From positions 186,001 to 250,000 of the forward strand of contig NZ_WOFE01000002.1 of assembly GCF_016881405.1 (NCBI RefSeq): a DNA stretch of 64,000 nt. The letters run 5' to 3'. Positions 1-9,663 of this stretch are shown piece by piece. Position 1 is the stretch's first letter. Each line of letters opens with the position of its first letter. The notes beneath the pieces were generated by a model, which did no database searches, was not told where the DNA came from, and worked only from the letters and a program-made list of their open reading frames with translations. This DNA comes from Deefgea chitinilytica. GTDB lineage: Bacteria; Pseudomonadota; Gammaproteobacteria; Burkholderiales; Chitinibacteraceae. The position numbers and the translations under genes are program-made.

Positions 1-919
1 AAATCGCATCAATGAGTTCGTGCTCTACAAAATCCGGTTGATCGCATAAGCTAACCACATCATATAAGCAGTGTTGCTCTTTGAGTCTTTCTTTAAGGGT
101 ATTTTCGATACTGTGGCGCGACTGGATTGAATCATGAAATGCCAAAATAGCTTGGGCCATTTCGCGCAATGCGCTATGACGGTCATTGGCTATTTTCTTT
201 ACTAGGCGCAAGTGATCCGAAGTGTCGTTCTCCGAACTGATGGCGATCAAAGCCGACGTCATATAAGCGACTCGACGACCGATCCATTGGCTAAAAAATA
301 ACCATAGCAAGCAAATCAGCGCCATTAGAGCACCACCAGAAATGATTGCTCGCCAAACCAGTTGATTTAACTGGCTACTTTCCAACTTTGACTCTTCTAA
401 AACACTAACACTGAGACCGTTTTCAAGCTCTTGAATGTGTTCAAGTAGTCCAAGTAAGTGATTCGCCGCATTTAAAATAGTGACTTGTTCGACTTGGTTT
501 TCATTTGAGCTAAGAACGAGGGTAAGTTGCTCTTGGTATTGCAACAGATGTGTTTTAGCTTTTTGGGCATGCAGAGGGTCAAGGTGATCGAACTGATCTA
601 ATTGAGTTTGTAGATCTTTGATTTGCTTTAGAAAATAAGGCAATTGTGCATGTCGACCTGCCTGCGTGAGTGTGACGGTTTGATTAATGGCAACCGTTTC
701 GTTGAGCGCTTGCTGTAGTTGGAGTAATTTGGGCTCGAGTTGCTGTACTTTATGCAGGACTTCAATTTTTCCTAAATGGCGCTGGAGATTGTGAGCTTGA
801 AATTGTTCAAGTTGATTCAAGGTATAAAGCATCAGCACGCCACCAAACAGCGTAATGAAGAGTACGGGCAAGAACAGAAGTGATAAATAATTCCAAGCGC
901 TTTTATTTGGCTCTGTCAT
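1..919 (-). CDS. Membrane sensor protein, probable sensor kinase N-terminus (3' end outside window)
   Basis: Reading the minus strand from ATG at 919 gives an open frame to the window edge (about 306 codons, incomplete). It starts MTEPNKSAWNYLSLLFLPVL and has a first membrane helix at about residues 11-31, a long glutamine/leucine-rich helical periplasmic region, and a second helix at about 195-215 (ALMALICLLWLFF). A HAMP-like helix follows, and then a stretch (KEQHCLYDVVSLCDQPDF) of the kind that often begins a GAF/PAS sensory module. This is the usual front end of a membrane sensor kinase or c-di-GMP enzyme; the output domain lies outside the window. It begins 63 nt after the HD-GYP regulator stop and is probably the last visible gene of the same operon. 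The sensor-kinase label is inferred from architecture and neighbours. Confidence 0.7.
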   Translation of the reverse strand, partial: MTEPNKSAWNYLSLLFLPVLFITLFGGVLMLYTLNQLEQFQAHNLQRHLGKIEVLHKVQQLEPKLLQLQQALNETVAINQTVTLTQAGRHAQLPYFLKQIKDLQTQLDQFDHLDPLHAQKAKTHLLQYQEQLTLVLSSNENQVEQVTILNAANHLLGLLEHIQELENGLSVSVLEESKLESSQLNQLVWRAIISGGALMALICLLWLFFSQWIGRRVAYMTSALIAISSENDTSDHLRLVKKIANDRHSALREMAQAILAFHDSIQSRHSIENTLKERLKEQHCLYDVVSLCDQPDFVEHELIDAI

Positions 920-982
920 GGTATTGATCTGTAGCCCTTTTGTCTTAATAGCTGCAATTAAATAGATGTACTGGGTATACCC

Positions 983-2101
983 TTAATCCGCATGAAGTCG
1001 TGCAATCGCTTCGCACTCGGCACTGCACGCGACAAAAGCATCCACAATCTGTGGATCAAAGTGCTTACCTTTACCAAGTTCAATCCAGTGATTGGCGTCA
1101 CTAAAACTCCATGCCACTTTGTAAACACGGCGGCTAACCAGCGCATCATATACATCAGCTAATGCCATCAACCGCGCACCAATCGGGATCGACTCGCCCG
1201 AAAGTTGCATTGGGTAGCCAGAACCATCCCATTTTTCGTGATGACAACGGGCGATTTCTTCGGCAATTTGCAAAAATGAAACCGCTGAATGGCTAGTATT
1301 CAATTGCGGATTAGCGGCCACCGCTTGCGAAATCGCTTTATTGATAGCTTCAGACCCAATTGTGGTATGGGTTTTCATGATTTCAAATTCGGCGGAAGTG
1401 AGGCGGCCAGGCTTGAGCAAAATCACGTCGGCAATGCCCACTTTGCCAATGTCATGCAAGGGTGCCGCTTTGATAATTTGCTGTAATTTTTCAGGCGTCA
1501 GCTCAGGTGCGTGATTGGCTTGCTGAATCAGATATTCACCCAATATGGCCACATAGGATTGAGTACGAATAATGTGCCGGCCGGTTTCATTGTCTCTTGC
1601 TTCAGCTAAACACGCTAAAGCACGTATATTGAGTTCTTGAATCAAGATATTTTCACTCATTCGTCGAGCGACTTCTTGTTCAAGCCAGTCGTTTTGCTGC
1701 TTAAGTTTATCACGCGAATGCTTTAATTCGAGTTGAGCCTTCACTCTGGCCAATACAATAGCAGGACGGAATGGTTTAGTAATATAATCGACTGCGCCGA
1801 GCATCAGACCATGTTCTTCATCATGGCTATCGCTCATTGCGGTAATAAACATGACCGGAATAGACTGAGTTTCCGGATTGGCTTTGAGTGCGGCAATGAC
1901 TGCATAGCCATCCATATCAGGCATCATGATATCTAACATAATCAAGCTGGGGCGAGGCTCAGTGAGGACTGCTTTTAATGCGCGCGCGCCACTATTGGCC
2001 GCCCGAACACGAAATTCAGGCTGCAACAAATTGCCCAAAACTGTTAGATTTTGTGGTGCATCATCCACGATCAGGATGACATCCTCTGTTGAGCTTGCCA
2101 T
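983..2101 (-). CDS. REC-HD-GYP response regulator, probable c-di-GMP phosphodiesterase
   Basis: This is a 372-residue two-domain protein. The receiver (about residues 7-130) has the acidic pair DD at 13-14, the phosphoacceptor Asp at about 57 (IMLDIMMPDMDG) and the conserved Lys in ITKPF. The HD-GYP domain (about 165-365) keeps HDIGK and the signature HHEKWDGSGYP, so metal binding and c-di-GMP hydrolysis are expected. Output is probably phosphorylation-controlled degradation of c-di-GMP. Two GTG codons precede the ATG at 2101, but GGAG sits 5 nt before that ATG, so I chose it over the upstream GTG at 2107. It lies 95 nt after the second HD-GYP gene, in one minus-strand operon with a hybrid kinase that could be its phosphodonor. 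Confidence 0.9.
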   Translation of the reverse strand: MASSTEDVILIVDDAPQNLTVLGNLLQPEFRVRAANSGARALKAVLTEPRPSLIMLDIMMPDMDGYAVIAALKANPETQSIPVMFITAMSDSHDEEHGLMLGAVDYITKPFRPAIVLARVKAQLELKHSRDKLKQQNDWLEQEVARRMSENILIQELNIRALACLAEARDNETGRHIIRTQSYVAILGEYLIQQANHAPELTPEKLQQIIKAAPLHDIGKVGIADVILLKPGRLTSAEFEIMKTHTTIGSEAINKAISQAVAANPQLNTSHSAVSFLQIAEEIARCHHEKWDGSGYPMQLSGESIPIGARLMALADVYDALVSRRVYKVAWSFSDANHWIELGKGKHFDPQIVDAFVACSAECEAIARLHAD

Positions 2102-2196
2102 CACCACTCCGATTGGCTTGAAAATTCACAATTATGCAAATATTTGCTACTACCTTAGCTCATTCTGACTTTTAATTCTGGCTTATTCCCACTGTC

Positions 2197-3549
2197 TCAT
2201 CCACGCTTTACCGCTGTCGATGTAGATTCATTTCCTTTATGGCTAGTGCGAGTTGGTCTTTCTTTGATCACGTAAATGCTTAATGTCGTCGCTGCTTGTT
2301 TTTCAACTAAAACCAACTGATCAATCAAGGTGCGATTCAAAAGTGTACTTTTCGATAGCAATAAAAATCCATCAGGATGCATGACGTCTTTGGATAGCAA
2401 CATGCCTTCTTGTAGGTACTTAGCTGAAATTCGCACTTCATCAATTTCAGTAGCACTATCCTGCGCGATATAGGGTTCTAGACAGTCAATCACACAAGGA
2501 TCATAGCGGCGACCGCGGTTTTCTAAAAAATAGCCATGGCAATCCCGAGCATTCATCGGGCGCGTAGTAAGTGCGCCAGTACGAAAATCATCGTAGTCGC
2601 TCACAGCGGCAATTATTCGCGCGCCAAGCGGGATATTGAGTCCACTTTTACCCGCAGGAAATCCTGTGCCATCGAAGTACTCATGATGATCTTGAATCAT
2701 CTCGGCAATGTGGTTGAGCGATTTAATTTGGCGCACAATATTTGCGCCTTGCACGCTATGACGTCGATAAATGCTTAATTCACTGCTATTTAAAGTATTC
2801 AGTGATTTATTGAATAATGAATCGGGGAAGCTCACTTTACCGATGTCATGTAGCAAAGCCGCAATAAAAACATCTTGAACTTCATCATCACTAAGATCCA
2901 TTTTTCGAGCGACTTGTCGCGCTAAATCGGCCACACGCCTTGAATGCTCACCGATGCCACCGCCACGCAGTTCCGCCATTGAATTAATAGCGAGCAAAGT
3001 GCTGAAATAGGTCTTCTTAAGTGCGGCATGAGCAGTTTCGTTTTGCTCCAATGCTTGGCGAAGTGCTTGCGTACGCTGTGCCACTTGGAGTTCAAGAAGA
3101 TTGTTGGCTTGTGCGAGATGGTCTCGCATGGCTTTTAACTCAAGCTGGGTGCTGACTCGGGCCAGCAAAATCGGAGCAGTCACTGGCTTAGTAATGTAAT
3201 CCACTGCGCCATGCTCTAAGCCTTCGGCTTCATTCTCCAAGCTATTCATCGCGGTGACAAAGATCACGGGAATGGTTTTGCTAATGTTTTGTTGACGCAA
3301 TGCCTGCAGAACTGCGTAACCATCCATATCAGGCATCATAATATCAAGTAGTACTAAATCAGGCGTTGGCATAGACGAAATTGCACGAAGCGCTTCTGGG
3401 CCAGAGCGAGCAGCGCGGACCCGATATTGCGGTTTTAAGATCGCAGCGAGCACGCTGATATTCGTGGGCTCATCATCGACAACGAGAATAGTCGGCAGAT
3501 CCGATGATCGATTTAAACTACTTTCAGTTTGTTTTATCGCGGCGTTCAT
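2197..3549 (-). CDS. REC-HD-GYP response regulator with C-terminal extension
   Basis: The protein has 450 residues. The receiver (about 20-140) contains DDEP and the phosphoacceptor in LLDIMMPDMDG. A helical linker (about 150-190) joins it to an HD-GYP domain (about 190-350) with HDIGKVSFP and HHEYFDGTGFP. The GYP triplet is GFP here, so activity is likely but less certain than in the neighbouring paralogue. About 80 further residues follow (PTRTSHKGN near the end), a region seen in some HD-GYP regulators but of unknown role. The ribosome-binding site (GGGAG) lies inside the last codons of the upstream hybrid kinase gene, 4 nt away, so translation is probably coupled. It may be the direct partner of that kinase. 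Confidence 0.87.
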   Translation of the reverse strand: MNAAIKQTESSLNRSSDLPTILVVDDEPTNISVLAAILKPQYRVRAARSGPEALRAISSMPTPDLVLLDIMMPDMDGYAVLQALRQQNISKTIPVIFVTAMNSLENEAEGLEHGAVDYITKPVTAPILLARVSTQLELKAMRDHLAQANNLLELQVAQRTQALRQALEQNETAHAALKKTYFSTLLAINSMAELRGGGIGEHSRRVADLARQVARKMDLSDDEVQDVFIAALLHDIGKVSFPDSLFNKSLNTLNSSELSIYRRHSVQGANIVRQIKSLNHIAEMIQDHHEYFDGTGFPAGKSGLNIPLGARIIAAVSDYDDFRTGALTTRPMNARDCHGYFLENRGRRYDPCVIDCLEPYIAQDSATEIDEVRISAKYLQEGMLLSKDVMHPDGFLLLSKSTLLNRTLIDQLVLVEKQAATTLSIYVIKERPTRTSHKGNESTSTAVKRG

Positions 3550-3553
3550 TGGT

Positions 3554-6500
3554 TCAATCTCCCTCTAATTGTTTGCGCAATTGATTGACTTGCGCCACCG
3601 CTTTGGGAAAATCAAAGCTCTCAATGCTTTGTTTTAATTGCTCAGCTTGCTCTGCAAAATATAATTTGAGCTGCACCTGATAGGCTTGAAACAGGTCATC
3701 CGAAGCCGTGTCATCACACGCCAGCAAATCACTAAGCTGGATGAGGATTTCTTGCATTTGTGCGGACGGGATTTTTGCTATCGCCAATTGAGTGACTTTC
3801 AACTCCAAAGGCAGTTTTGATAAAGCTAAGAGATGCTCAGCCATTTTTTTAATCAAAACCGCAATACCACTACCATTTTGCTGAAGCGCTTGTTCAAGCT
3901 CTGCGGCGCAGGAGTGTAACTTAAGTAATCCAAGCGTAGCTGAAGCGCCTTTCATAGTGTGTGCACGACGTATGGCACTCTCTATTTTTCCGGTTTGCAA
4001 ATCATGGGCTATGTGCTGGCCTTCATTGCGATGGCTTTGAATGAACCGCCGAAGTAAGCGCAAATAAGTATCGACATCGCCATGAAGGGCACTGAGTGAA
4101 CGCCGAACATCGATATCTGAATTGTGTTGCAAACACTCAGGTAGCGATTCAAGTAATGAGGAGGATTCTGGCTTGTTGAACAATTCAGGTGCTGTGCTAG
4201 GCTCAGGCAACCAGCGAGTTAAGACCTGCAGCAAAAGATTAGGATCCACCGGTTTAGTAATAAAATCATTCATTCCTGAATCAATACAAGCTTGGCGATC
4301 TTCTTTAAATGCATTCGCCGTCATAGCGATAATCGGTACATCTTTCCAAGCTGGATTTTTTCGCAAACTACGTGTGGCTTGCAAACCATCCATTTCAGGC
4401 ATTTGCATGTCCATTAAAACAAGAGGGTAAGGATACGCAGCCATCATTTTGATTGCCTCCAGCCCTGTCCTTGCAATATCAACTTGCAAACCTAAATCTT
4501 GTAGCATTTGTGTAGCAACTTCAGAATTAATCTCATTATCTTCTGCCAACAATATCTTTATATCTTTCCAGATTTTATTGATTAATGTAAGACCCTTTTC
4601 CTCCACAGCTGGCTGGACTTTGGAGAAGGAAAATTTAGCTGTAAACCAAAAACGACTCCCTTTACCCAATTCACTATCGACGCCAGTTTCCCCTCCCATC
4701 ATCAGAACTAAACGACGCGAAATAATCAAACCTAAACCTGTTCCCCCATAACGGCGGGTAATTGAACTATCTACTTGCTCAAATGGATTAAAGAGTTTTT
4801 CGATATTTTCTGGTGAAATTCCAATTCCGGTGTCGATTATTTCAAACAGCAAGGTCACTATTTCTGCATCATGCTGCGCCTCTGAAATTCGAAGCTTTAC
4901 CTCGCCTTGCGCTGTAAATTTAATTGCATTACTCATAAAATTAAGTAGCACTTGATGTAGTCGTGCAGGATCACCACTAAGCCAATCAGATACACTCTCT
5001 AACTCAACAATTAACTTCAGTCCTTTTCTCCTAGCTGTTTCATCTAACATGCAAATTAAATTGTTAATTGTAGATTCCAGCGAAAAATTCGTTTTATCAA
5101 GAATAAGCCGATCGGCCTCTATCTTTGAAAAATCAAGAATATCATTAATAATAAACAATAAGTGCTTGCCAGATAATTCAATCTTCTGTAAAAACCCATC
5201 TTGCTCTTGATTGGGCTGCTTAGCACGCAATACATGAGCCAAACCAATAATTGCATTTAATGGCGTCCTAATCTCGTGGCTCATTGTTGCTAAAAACGCA
5301 CTCTTTGCTTTATTGGCTGCTTCTGCACTTTGCTGTGCAATTCTTAATTCAGAAGTCCGCTGCTCAACTAATTCATACAAATGATCGCGATATTTTGCTA
5401 ACTCCTCTGCTTGCATCTTCTTTTCGGTAATATCTTCTTTAACCGCAACATAATGGCTAACGATTCCATCATCTTGAAAAATAGGTGTAATCGAAGCAGA
5501 TTCAATATAAAGCGTACCGTCTTTCTTAGTATTATAAAATTCCCCCTTCCATGTACGCCCTTGAGATAGCGTTGACCATAGTTCAGTGAAAGTCGCTGCA
5601 TCGGTTTTCCCCGCATTCAAAACTCTTGGATTTTGACCAAGGACTTCCGCGTAACAGTAACCCGAATTAATCTCAAATGCCTTATTGACATAATTAATCG
5701 AACCATTCACATCGGTAATCACAATACTTTCAGAGCTTTGCTCTACAGCCTGCGATAATATTCTCAGCTGCTGCTCATTTTTTAATTGTTCTGTTACATC
5801 ATGAATCAGTAGTAGACCTGCATTTCGTTCAGAAAATAAAATAAGCCGACTGTTTAAATTAACTTGAATCTCTTCGTTACTTTTCTTTATGTGCCGCCAT
5901 GGTCCAGACTGAATTGCCAAATTCGATGAGCTAGATAAATGCTTGACTTCAATGACTGGCGAATTAGGCACAGCCAAATCTTTTACTGTCTTCTGGCGAA
6001 TCTCATCAAGTGTATATTCGTATAGATTAAGTGCTGATGCATTGGCATCCAAGACTACTTGCGATTCAAGATCATGTACAATCATTGGTAGCGGATTATG
6101 CTCAAATAATAATTGATAGCGCTCTTTCGCTATCCGAGTTTCATTTTCAGCGGCTTGTCGAGCGCGACGCGACTCAAAATTATCTAGCGCATAGCCAATA
6201 TCTTCGACCATTGCCATCAATAATTCACGTATATCGTCATCAAACGCATTCTTCTCTGTCGAATAAATTGTTAATACACCGACTGTGCGACCATTTTTCC
6301 TAAATGGAAGCGCTGCCATAGAGCACCAACCTAAACGCTCAGCTAATGAGCGAATAGCACTAGCTCGCGGATCTGTTAGTAATTCATGACTCCAAATTGG
6401 ATATTTCTCAATAAATGCGTGAATTGAAGGATTAATTAATTCTGTTTCATAACAACTGTGATTTAGAGACACATTTTCAAAGGTATCTCTTGCTTCCCCA

Positions 6501-6754
6501 TACGATGCTGCAACATTTAAGCTTTGCCCGTCATCTGAAACTAATCCTATCCACGAGGAATGCATGCCGCCAAAATGAACAACAGCACGTGCTATTTTCA
6601 AAAATAACTCTTCGGGCCTAGTCGAACGAATAATAGCTCGGTTACTCTGGCTCAAAGCCGCATTGAGAAATGTTAATCGTAAAACATTCGCCTCGAGCGA
6701 ATTTATCGCTTGTGCAAATCCTTGATTATTATCCAAACTTTGCTCAATACTCAT
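3554..6754 (-). CDS. Hybrid sensor histidine kinase, GAF-PAS-PAS-HisKA-HATPase-REC-HPt
   Basis: The protein has 1066 residues and no obvious membrane helix, so it is probably cytoplasmic. Domains in order: GAF (about 45-195), two PAS (about 210-330 and 335-455, the second ending in a typical PAC segment), HisKA with the phosphorylated His in ATMSHEIRTP (about 500), HATPase with GGTGLGL, a receiver with MDMQMPEMDG, and a C-terminal HPt with AHTMKGASATLG. It carries a full four-step phosphorelay in one chain, so phosphate can be passed to separate receivers; the two REC-HD-GYP genes immediately downstream are natural targets. It is first in the operon. The signal sensed cannot be read from the sequence. 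Confidence 0.92.
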   Translation of the reverse strand: MSIEQSLDNNQGFAQAINSLEANVLRLTFLNAALSQSNRAIIRSTRPEELFLKIARAVVHFGGMHSSWIGLVSDDGQSLNVAASYGEARDTFENVSLNHSCYETELINPSIHAFIEKYPIWSHELLTDPRASAIRSLAERLGWCSMAALPFRKNGRTVGVLTIYSTEKNAFDDDIRELLMAMVEDIGYALDNFESRRARQAAENETRIAKERYQLLFEHNPLPMIVHDLESQVVLDANASALNLYEYTLDEIRQKTVKDLAVPNSPVIEVKHLSSSSNLAIQSGPWRHIKKSNEEIQVNLNSRLILFSERNAGLLLIHDVTEQLKNEQQLRILSQAVEQSSESIVITDVNGSINYVNKAFEINSGYCYAEVLGQNPRVLNAGKTDAATFTELWSTLSQGRTWKGEFYNTKKDGTLYIESASITPIFQDDGIVSHYVAVKEDITEKKMQAEELAKYRDHLYELVEQRTSELRIAQQSAEAANKAKSAFLATMSHEIRTPLNAIIGLAHVLRAKQPNQEQDGFLQKIELSGKHLLFIINDILDFSKIEADRLILDKTNFSLESTINNLICMLDETARRKGLKLIVELESVSDWLSGDPARLHQVLLNFMSNAIKFTAQGEVKLRISEAQHDAEIVTLLFEIIDTGIGISPENIEKLFNPFEQVDSSITRRYGGTGLGLIISRRLVLMMGGETGVDSELGKGSRFWFTAKFSFSKVQPAVEEKGLTLINKIWKDIKILLAEDNEINSEVATQMLQDLGLQVDIARTGLEAIKMMAAYPYPLVLMDMQMPEMDGLQATRSLRKNPAWKDVPIIAMTANAFKEDRQACIDSGMNDFITKPVDPNLLLQVLTRWLPEPSTAPELFNKPESSSLLESLPECLQHNSDIDVRRSLSALHGDVDTYLRLLRRFIQSHRNEGQHIAHDLQTGKIESAIRRAHTMKGASATLGLLKLHSCAAELEQALQQNGSGIAVLIKKMAEHLLALSKLPLELKVTQLAIAKIPSAQMQEILIQLSDLLACDDTASDDLFQAYQVQLKLYFAEQAEQLKQSIESFDFPKAVAQVNQLRKQLEGD

Positions 6755-7045
6755 TTTAATCGACTCAATTCAAGATAAACATTAGATTTACTAATAATCC
6801 AGTATTACTCCTGCAATCTGGCTTTTGAACTTAATTACGAATTATTAAGTATTTCGTCATCAGTATAGATGATAGAACTTAAATCGCTTGTTAGTAACAT
6901 TTACTTGTTTCTGAACTGAGCAACAAAGCAACATCTAACGCTTTAGAAACCTTCCCCTATTCTGAACAACAAGACAACCAATTTACCCAAGAGAGGCTTT
7001 ATCAATAAGTAATAATTTAAAATACCAAGCAGAGAATGGAGTTGC
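6755..7045. other. Intergenic region upstream of the signalling operon
   Basis: This AT-rich stretch of about 290 nt separates the signalling operon (starting at 6754, minus) from the ndh terminator. On the minus strand a TATACT hexamer occurs near 6873, but no convincing -35 box lies 16-18 nt away, so I do not call a promoter. No open frame, repeat or known RNA motif was recognised. It most likely holds the operon promoter. Confidence 0.4.
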
Positions 7046-7074
7046 AAAAAAAGGGAAGCAAAGTTCCCTTTTTT
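7046..7074 (-). terminator. Rho-independent terminator of ndh
   Basis: Inverted repeat AAAAAGGGAA / TTCCCTTTTT with a 6-nt loop, directly after the ndh stop codon on the minus strand and followed by a T run. The A run on the other side could also stop plus-strand transcripts. Confidence 0.85.
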
Positions 7075-7075
7075 A

Positions 7076-8380
7076 TCAATGCAATTTAAGTGATGGCCGT
7101 GCAACACGCCTGAGCTTATCGCCTACCCACAGCAATCCGGTCAAAATCCAGCCATGAACCGCAGCTTGGTGCATCCGATACAAAGAAGCATAAATTAATT
7201 TTGCGCCACGCCCTTCTACATAGTAATTACGCTGCGGCCCGACTATTGCGGCCAAACTCCCCACGGCCGTATGTTTGCCTAACGAGACCATCATCCCTTG
7301 CGGCTTAAATTGAAACGGCTGCACTTCTGCACCCTTGATTTGCTGCTCTAAAGCCCTTGCGAGCCATTCAGCTTGCTGATGCGCCACTTGCGCCGTCGCA
7401 GGCAATACCATGCCATCATTGTTGGGCGACAATGCTGAACAATCACCCAAAGCATAAATGTGTTTATCGGTTAAAGTTTGCAAGGTACTAGTCACTTCAA
7501 TTTGGTTTAAGCGATTGGTTCTTAAACCCAAAGTACTTAACCAGTCAGCTGCCTTTACACCAGCGACCCAAACACGAATATCGCTTTCGATTTCACGCCC
7601 ATCAGCGAGGACAAAGCCACGCTCGGTGACTTTGGTCACTCGGCTATTGGTCGCAACTAAAATACCGCGCTGCGCCAAAGACTCCGTCGCGTACTCAGAT
7701 AACGATTCTGGTGCCCCCGCCAAAATCCGCGGCATCCCTTCAATAATGGTGATTTCAAGCTGCGCCGGGCTCAATTCAGCACCATAAATATGCATTTCTC
7801 GAATGGTGTGATCAATTTCAGCGGCAAGCTCGACCCCGGTTGGGCCTCCGCCGACGATACCAATATTCAGTTTTTTAACCGCATTGCCCGAAATACCGAC
7901 TGCAAACGATAAAGCCAGTATTTTTTTGCGTAGTTTTTCGGCATCCACTGGATTATTCAAGAACATACAATGTTCTTGTGCACCTTGAGTACCAAAATCA
8001 TTGGCAATCGCGCCCAAAGCCAGTACCAAATAATCGTAAGCAATTTCGCGCGGCGCGACAATTTCATCGCCTAAATCATCTTGCACACTGGCAATTTGAA
8101 TCATCTTGCGCTCGCGATCAATCCCCGCCATCCAACCAAATTCAAATTGATATTGATTACGCCAAGCATGACCGAAGTAATTCACCTCATCTTCGCCCGT
8201 ATTGAGCGCGCCAGTCGCCACCTCATGCAGCAAAGGCTTCCAAATATGTGTGGCCGAGCCATCCACCAAAATAATCTTGGCTTTTTTAGATGCCCCTAAA
8301 GTTCGCCCCAACTTAGTCGCCAATTCCAGACCACCAGCACCACCACCAACAACAACAATACGCGGAATTTTTGTATTCAT
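7076..8380 (-). CDS. ndh: Type II NADH dehydrogenase
   Basis: The protein has 434 residues, the usual size of NDH-2. It is a membrane-attached flavoprotein that moves electrons from NADH to quinone without pumping protons. The FAD-binding Rossmann motif VVVGGGAGGLE is at about 9-20, the NADH-binding motif GIVGGGPTGVE at about 173-184, and the second FAD-contact segment YALGDCSAL at about 312-320. The C-terminus ends in an amphipathic/hydrophobic helix (GWILTGLLWVGDKLRRV) typical of membrane anchoring in this family. It is a single-gene unit with a strong terminator directly after the stop. A TATACT -10 candidate lies near 8426-8431 with a 16-bp palindrome just upstream (8456-8471), which could be an operator. 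Confidence 0.92.
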   Translation of the reverse strand: MNTKIPRIVVVGGGAGGLELATKLGRTLGASKKAKIILVDGSATHIWKPLLHEVATGALNTGEDEVNYFGHAWRNQYQFEFGWMAGIDRERKMIQIASVQDDLGDEIVAPREIAYDYLVLALGAIANDFGTQGAQEHCMFLNNPVDAEKLRKKILALSFAVGISGNAVKKLNIGIVGGGPTGVELAAEIDHTIREMHIYGAELSPAQLEITIIEGMPRILAGAPESLSEYATESLAQRGILVATNSRVTKVTERGFVLADGREIESDIRVWVAGVKAADWLSTLGLRTNRLNQIEVTSTLQTLTDKHIYALGDCSALSPNNDGMVLPATAQVAHQQAEWLARALEQQIKGAEVQPFQFKPQGMMVSLGKHTAVGSLAAIVGPQRNYYVEGRGAKLIYASLYRMHQAAVHGWILTGLLWVGDKLRRVARPSLKLH

Positions 8381-8455
8381 AATGGCTACTCCAGATATGA
8401 CATGACGGGATGAAATCTCAAGTGAAGTATACCGTGCGCCATATAAAAATGTAGT

Positions 8456-8471
8456 ATTAATACGTATTAAT
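8456..8471. promoter_or_regulatory. Perfect 16-bp palindrome upstream of ndh, possible operator
   Basis: The sequence ATTAATACGTATTAAT is its own reverse complement. It lies about 25 nt upstream of the TATACT -10 candidate of ndh, where a repressor or activator could bind. A 15-nt part of this site with its flank (8452-8466) recurs in inverted orientation at 11659-11673. The binding protein is unknown. Confidence 0.35.
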
Positions 8472-8598
8472 TGGTGGTTTTTTGATTTTTAATACCAAAA
8501 CTCAAACGGTCTGAAAATTGAGATTGTTCGGCATGAGCAATAAGTATATTCATCCATGTCATATAAATAAATGGCCTGAGAAATATACCCACTCAAAA

Positions 8599-9414
8599 CT
8601 AATGAGACGACAGCACTCGCTCCAGCAAAGATTTCACCATCGCAGGCTCAAATGGCTTATCGCAAATACCAGAAACGCCGGCCTGCTCGACCGCCGCCAA
8701 ACGGCCATAATCTTTCTCGGAAGACACCATCAAAATAGGAATATGACTTTGCCAACTTTGTGTTCTGACATATTCAACTAATTCTTTACCATCCATTTCG
8801 GGCATATTGTAATCAGTAATCAAGAGATCGAATGTATTCTCTTCAAGAAGTAACTTTCCAGCGTGGCCATTTTCAGCCTCAGAGATATTGCGAATCCCCA
8901 TGTTTTCGAGCACTTTACGCATGTAATTTCGTGCAGCACGTGAATCGTCGACCACTAACACGCGAACAAACTCTAAATCAATTTCATGCTGATCCAGTGA
9001 ATGGTCGACCGACAGATAATCTAATGTAATCATTAGAGCCTGATTCAGAAGCTCGGACGTAAAAGGTTTAGGCAAAATAGCGCAGGCACCAAGTTGACGC
9101 ACAGGCTCAAGCACTTGAGGGCGAGTTTCGCTTGAAATCAAGATAAACGCCAGATTTTGCGTACTTTCTTCATTCCTTAATTGATTTAACAAGTCAATTC
9201 CAGTCATATCCGCCAGATACAATGCGCTCATGACTAAGTTTGGCGATTTATCATCCAGAGGAATCAATAACTCCAAAGCGGCCTTCGCAGTGTCAACGCG
9301 TGTCACATGAGTAATGCCCAACTCTGCCAGATAACAGATCATTACCTTGCTTTGCACTAAAGAAGGTTCAATCAGTAAAGTCCTTAAATCGCTCGGCTCA
9401 TAGAACGAACTCAT
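8599..9414 (-). CDS. Tandem double-receiver protein; first receiver degenerate
   Basis: The protein has 271 residues and consists of two CheY-like receivers, with no output domain. Receiver 1 (about 10-130) reads LVMSALYLADMTG where the phosphoacceptor is expected: Asp is replaced by Ala, although a Lys (PKPF) remains. Receiver 2 (about 148-270) is intact, with VVDDS, the acceptor in LITDYNMPEMDG and a Lys in CDKPF. Such proteins usually act as phosphate sinks or adaptors in chemotaxis or phosphorelay systems. No kinase lies beside it; it sits alone between ndh and an FMN reductase gene. Role inferred only. Confidence 0.85.
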   Translation of the reverse strand: MSSFYEPSDLRTLLIEPSLVQSKVMICYLAELGITHVTRVDTAKAALELLIPLDDKSPNLVMSALYLADMTGIDLLNQLRNEESTQNLAFILISSETRPQVLEPVRQLGACAILPKPFTSELLNQALMITLDYLSVDHSLDQHEIDLEFVRVLVVDDSRAARNYMRKVLENMGIRNISEAENGHAGKLLLEENTFDLLITDYNMPEMDGKELVEYVRTQSWQSHIPILMVSSEKDYGRLAAVEQAGVSGICDKPFEPAMVKSLLERVLSSH

Positions 9415-9663
9415 TATTTATATCCGCCAAAAATATCTACTCTTTATAGTGAGTCATTCAGGCAAGACGCAAGAAAATGACCTATAGATATTGCGGTATC
9501 ATAACAACTCTGGTTATTTCATTTAGATATTTTAAAAAAGCAGAACAATCGCATTAATCTAGCGATCCGCTCTACTCAATATGACGCCGCAGGCCACTAC
9601 GCAGCGTCAACACTAATTGTTTGTACGAAGATTTATTTTTATTCACGACTAAGGAGTGCATCA

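Noticed and set aside
920-982. GGTATT ... TATACC ends between the first two genes
   Set aside because: The spacing is about 62 nt rather than 47 and the arms do not pair.
8450-8496. Possible thirteenth 47-nt repeat upstream of ndh
   Set aside because: The right end AATACC is at the proper spacing, but the left end reads TGTAGT, not TGTATT, and the interior is dominated by a different palindrome.
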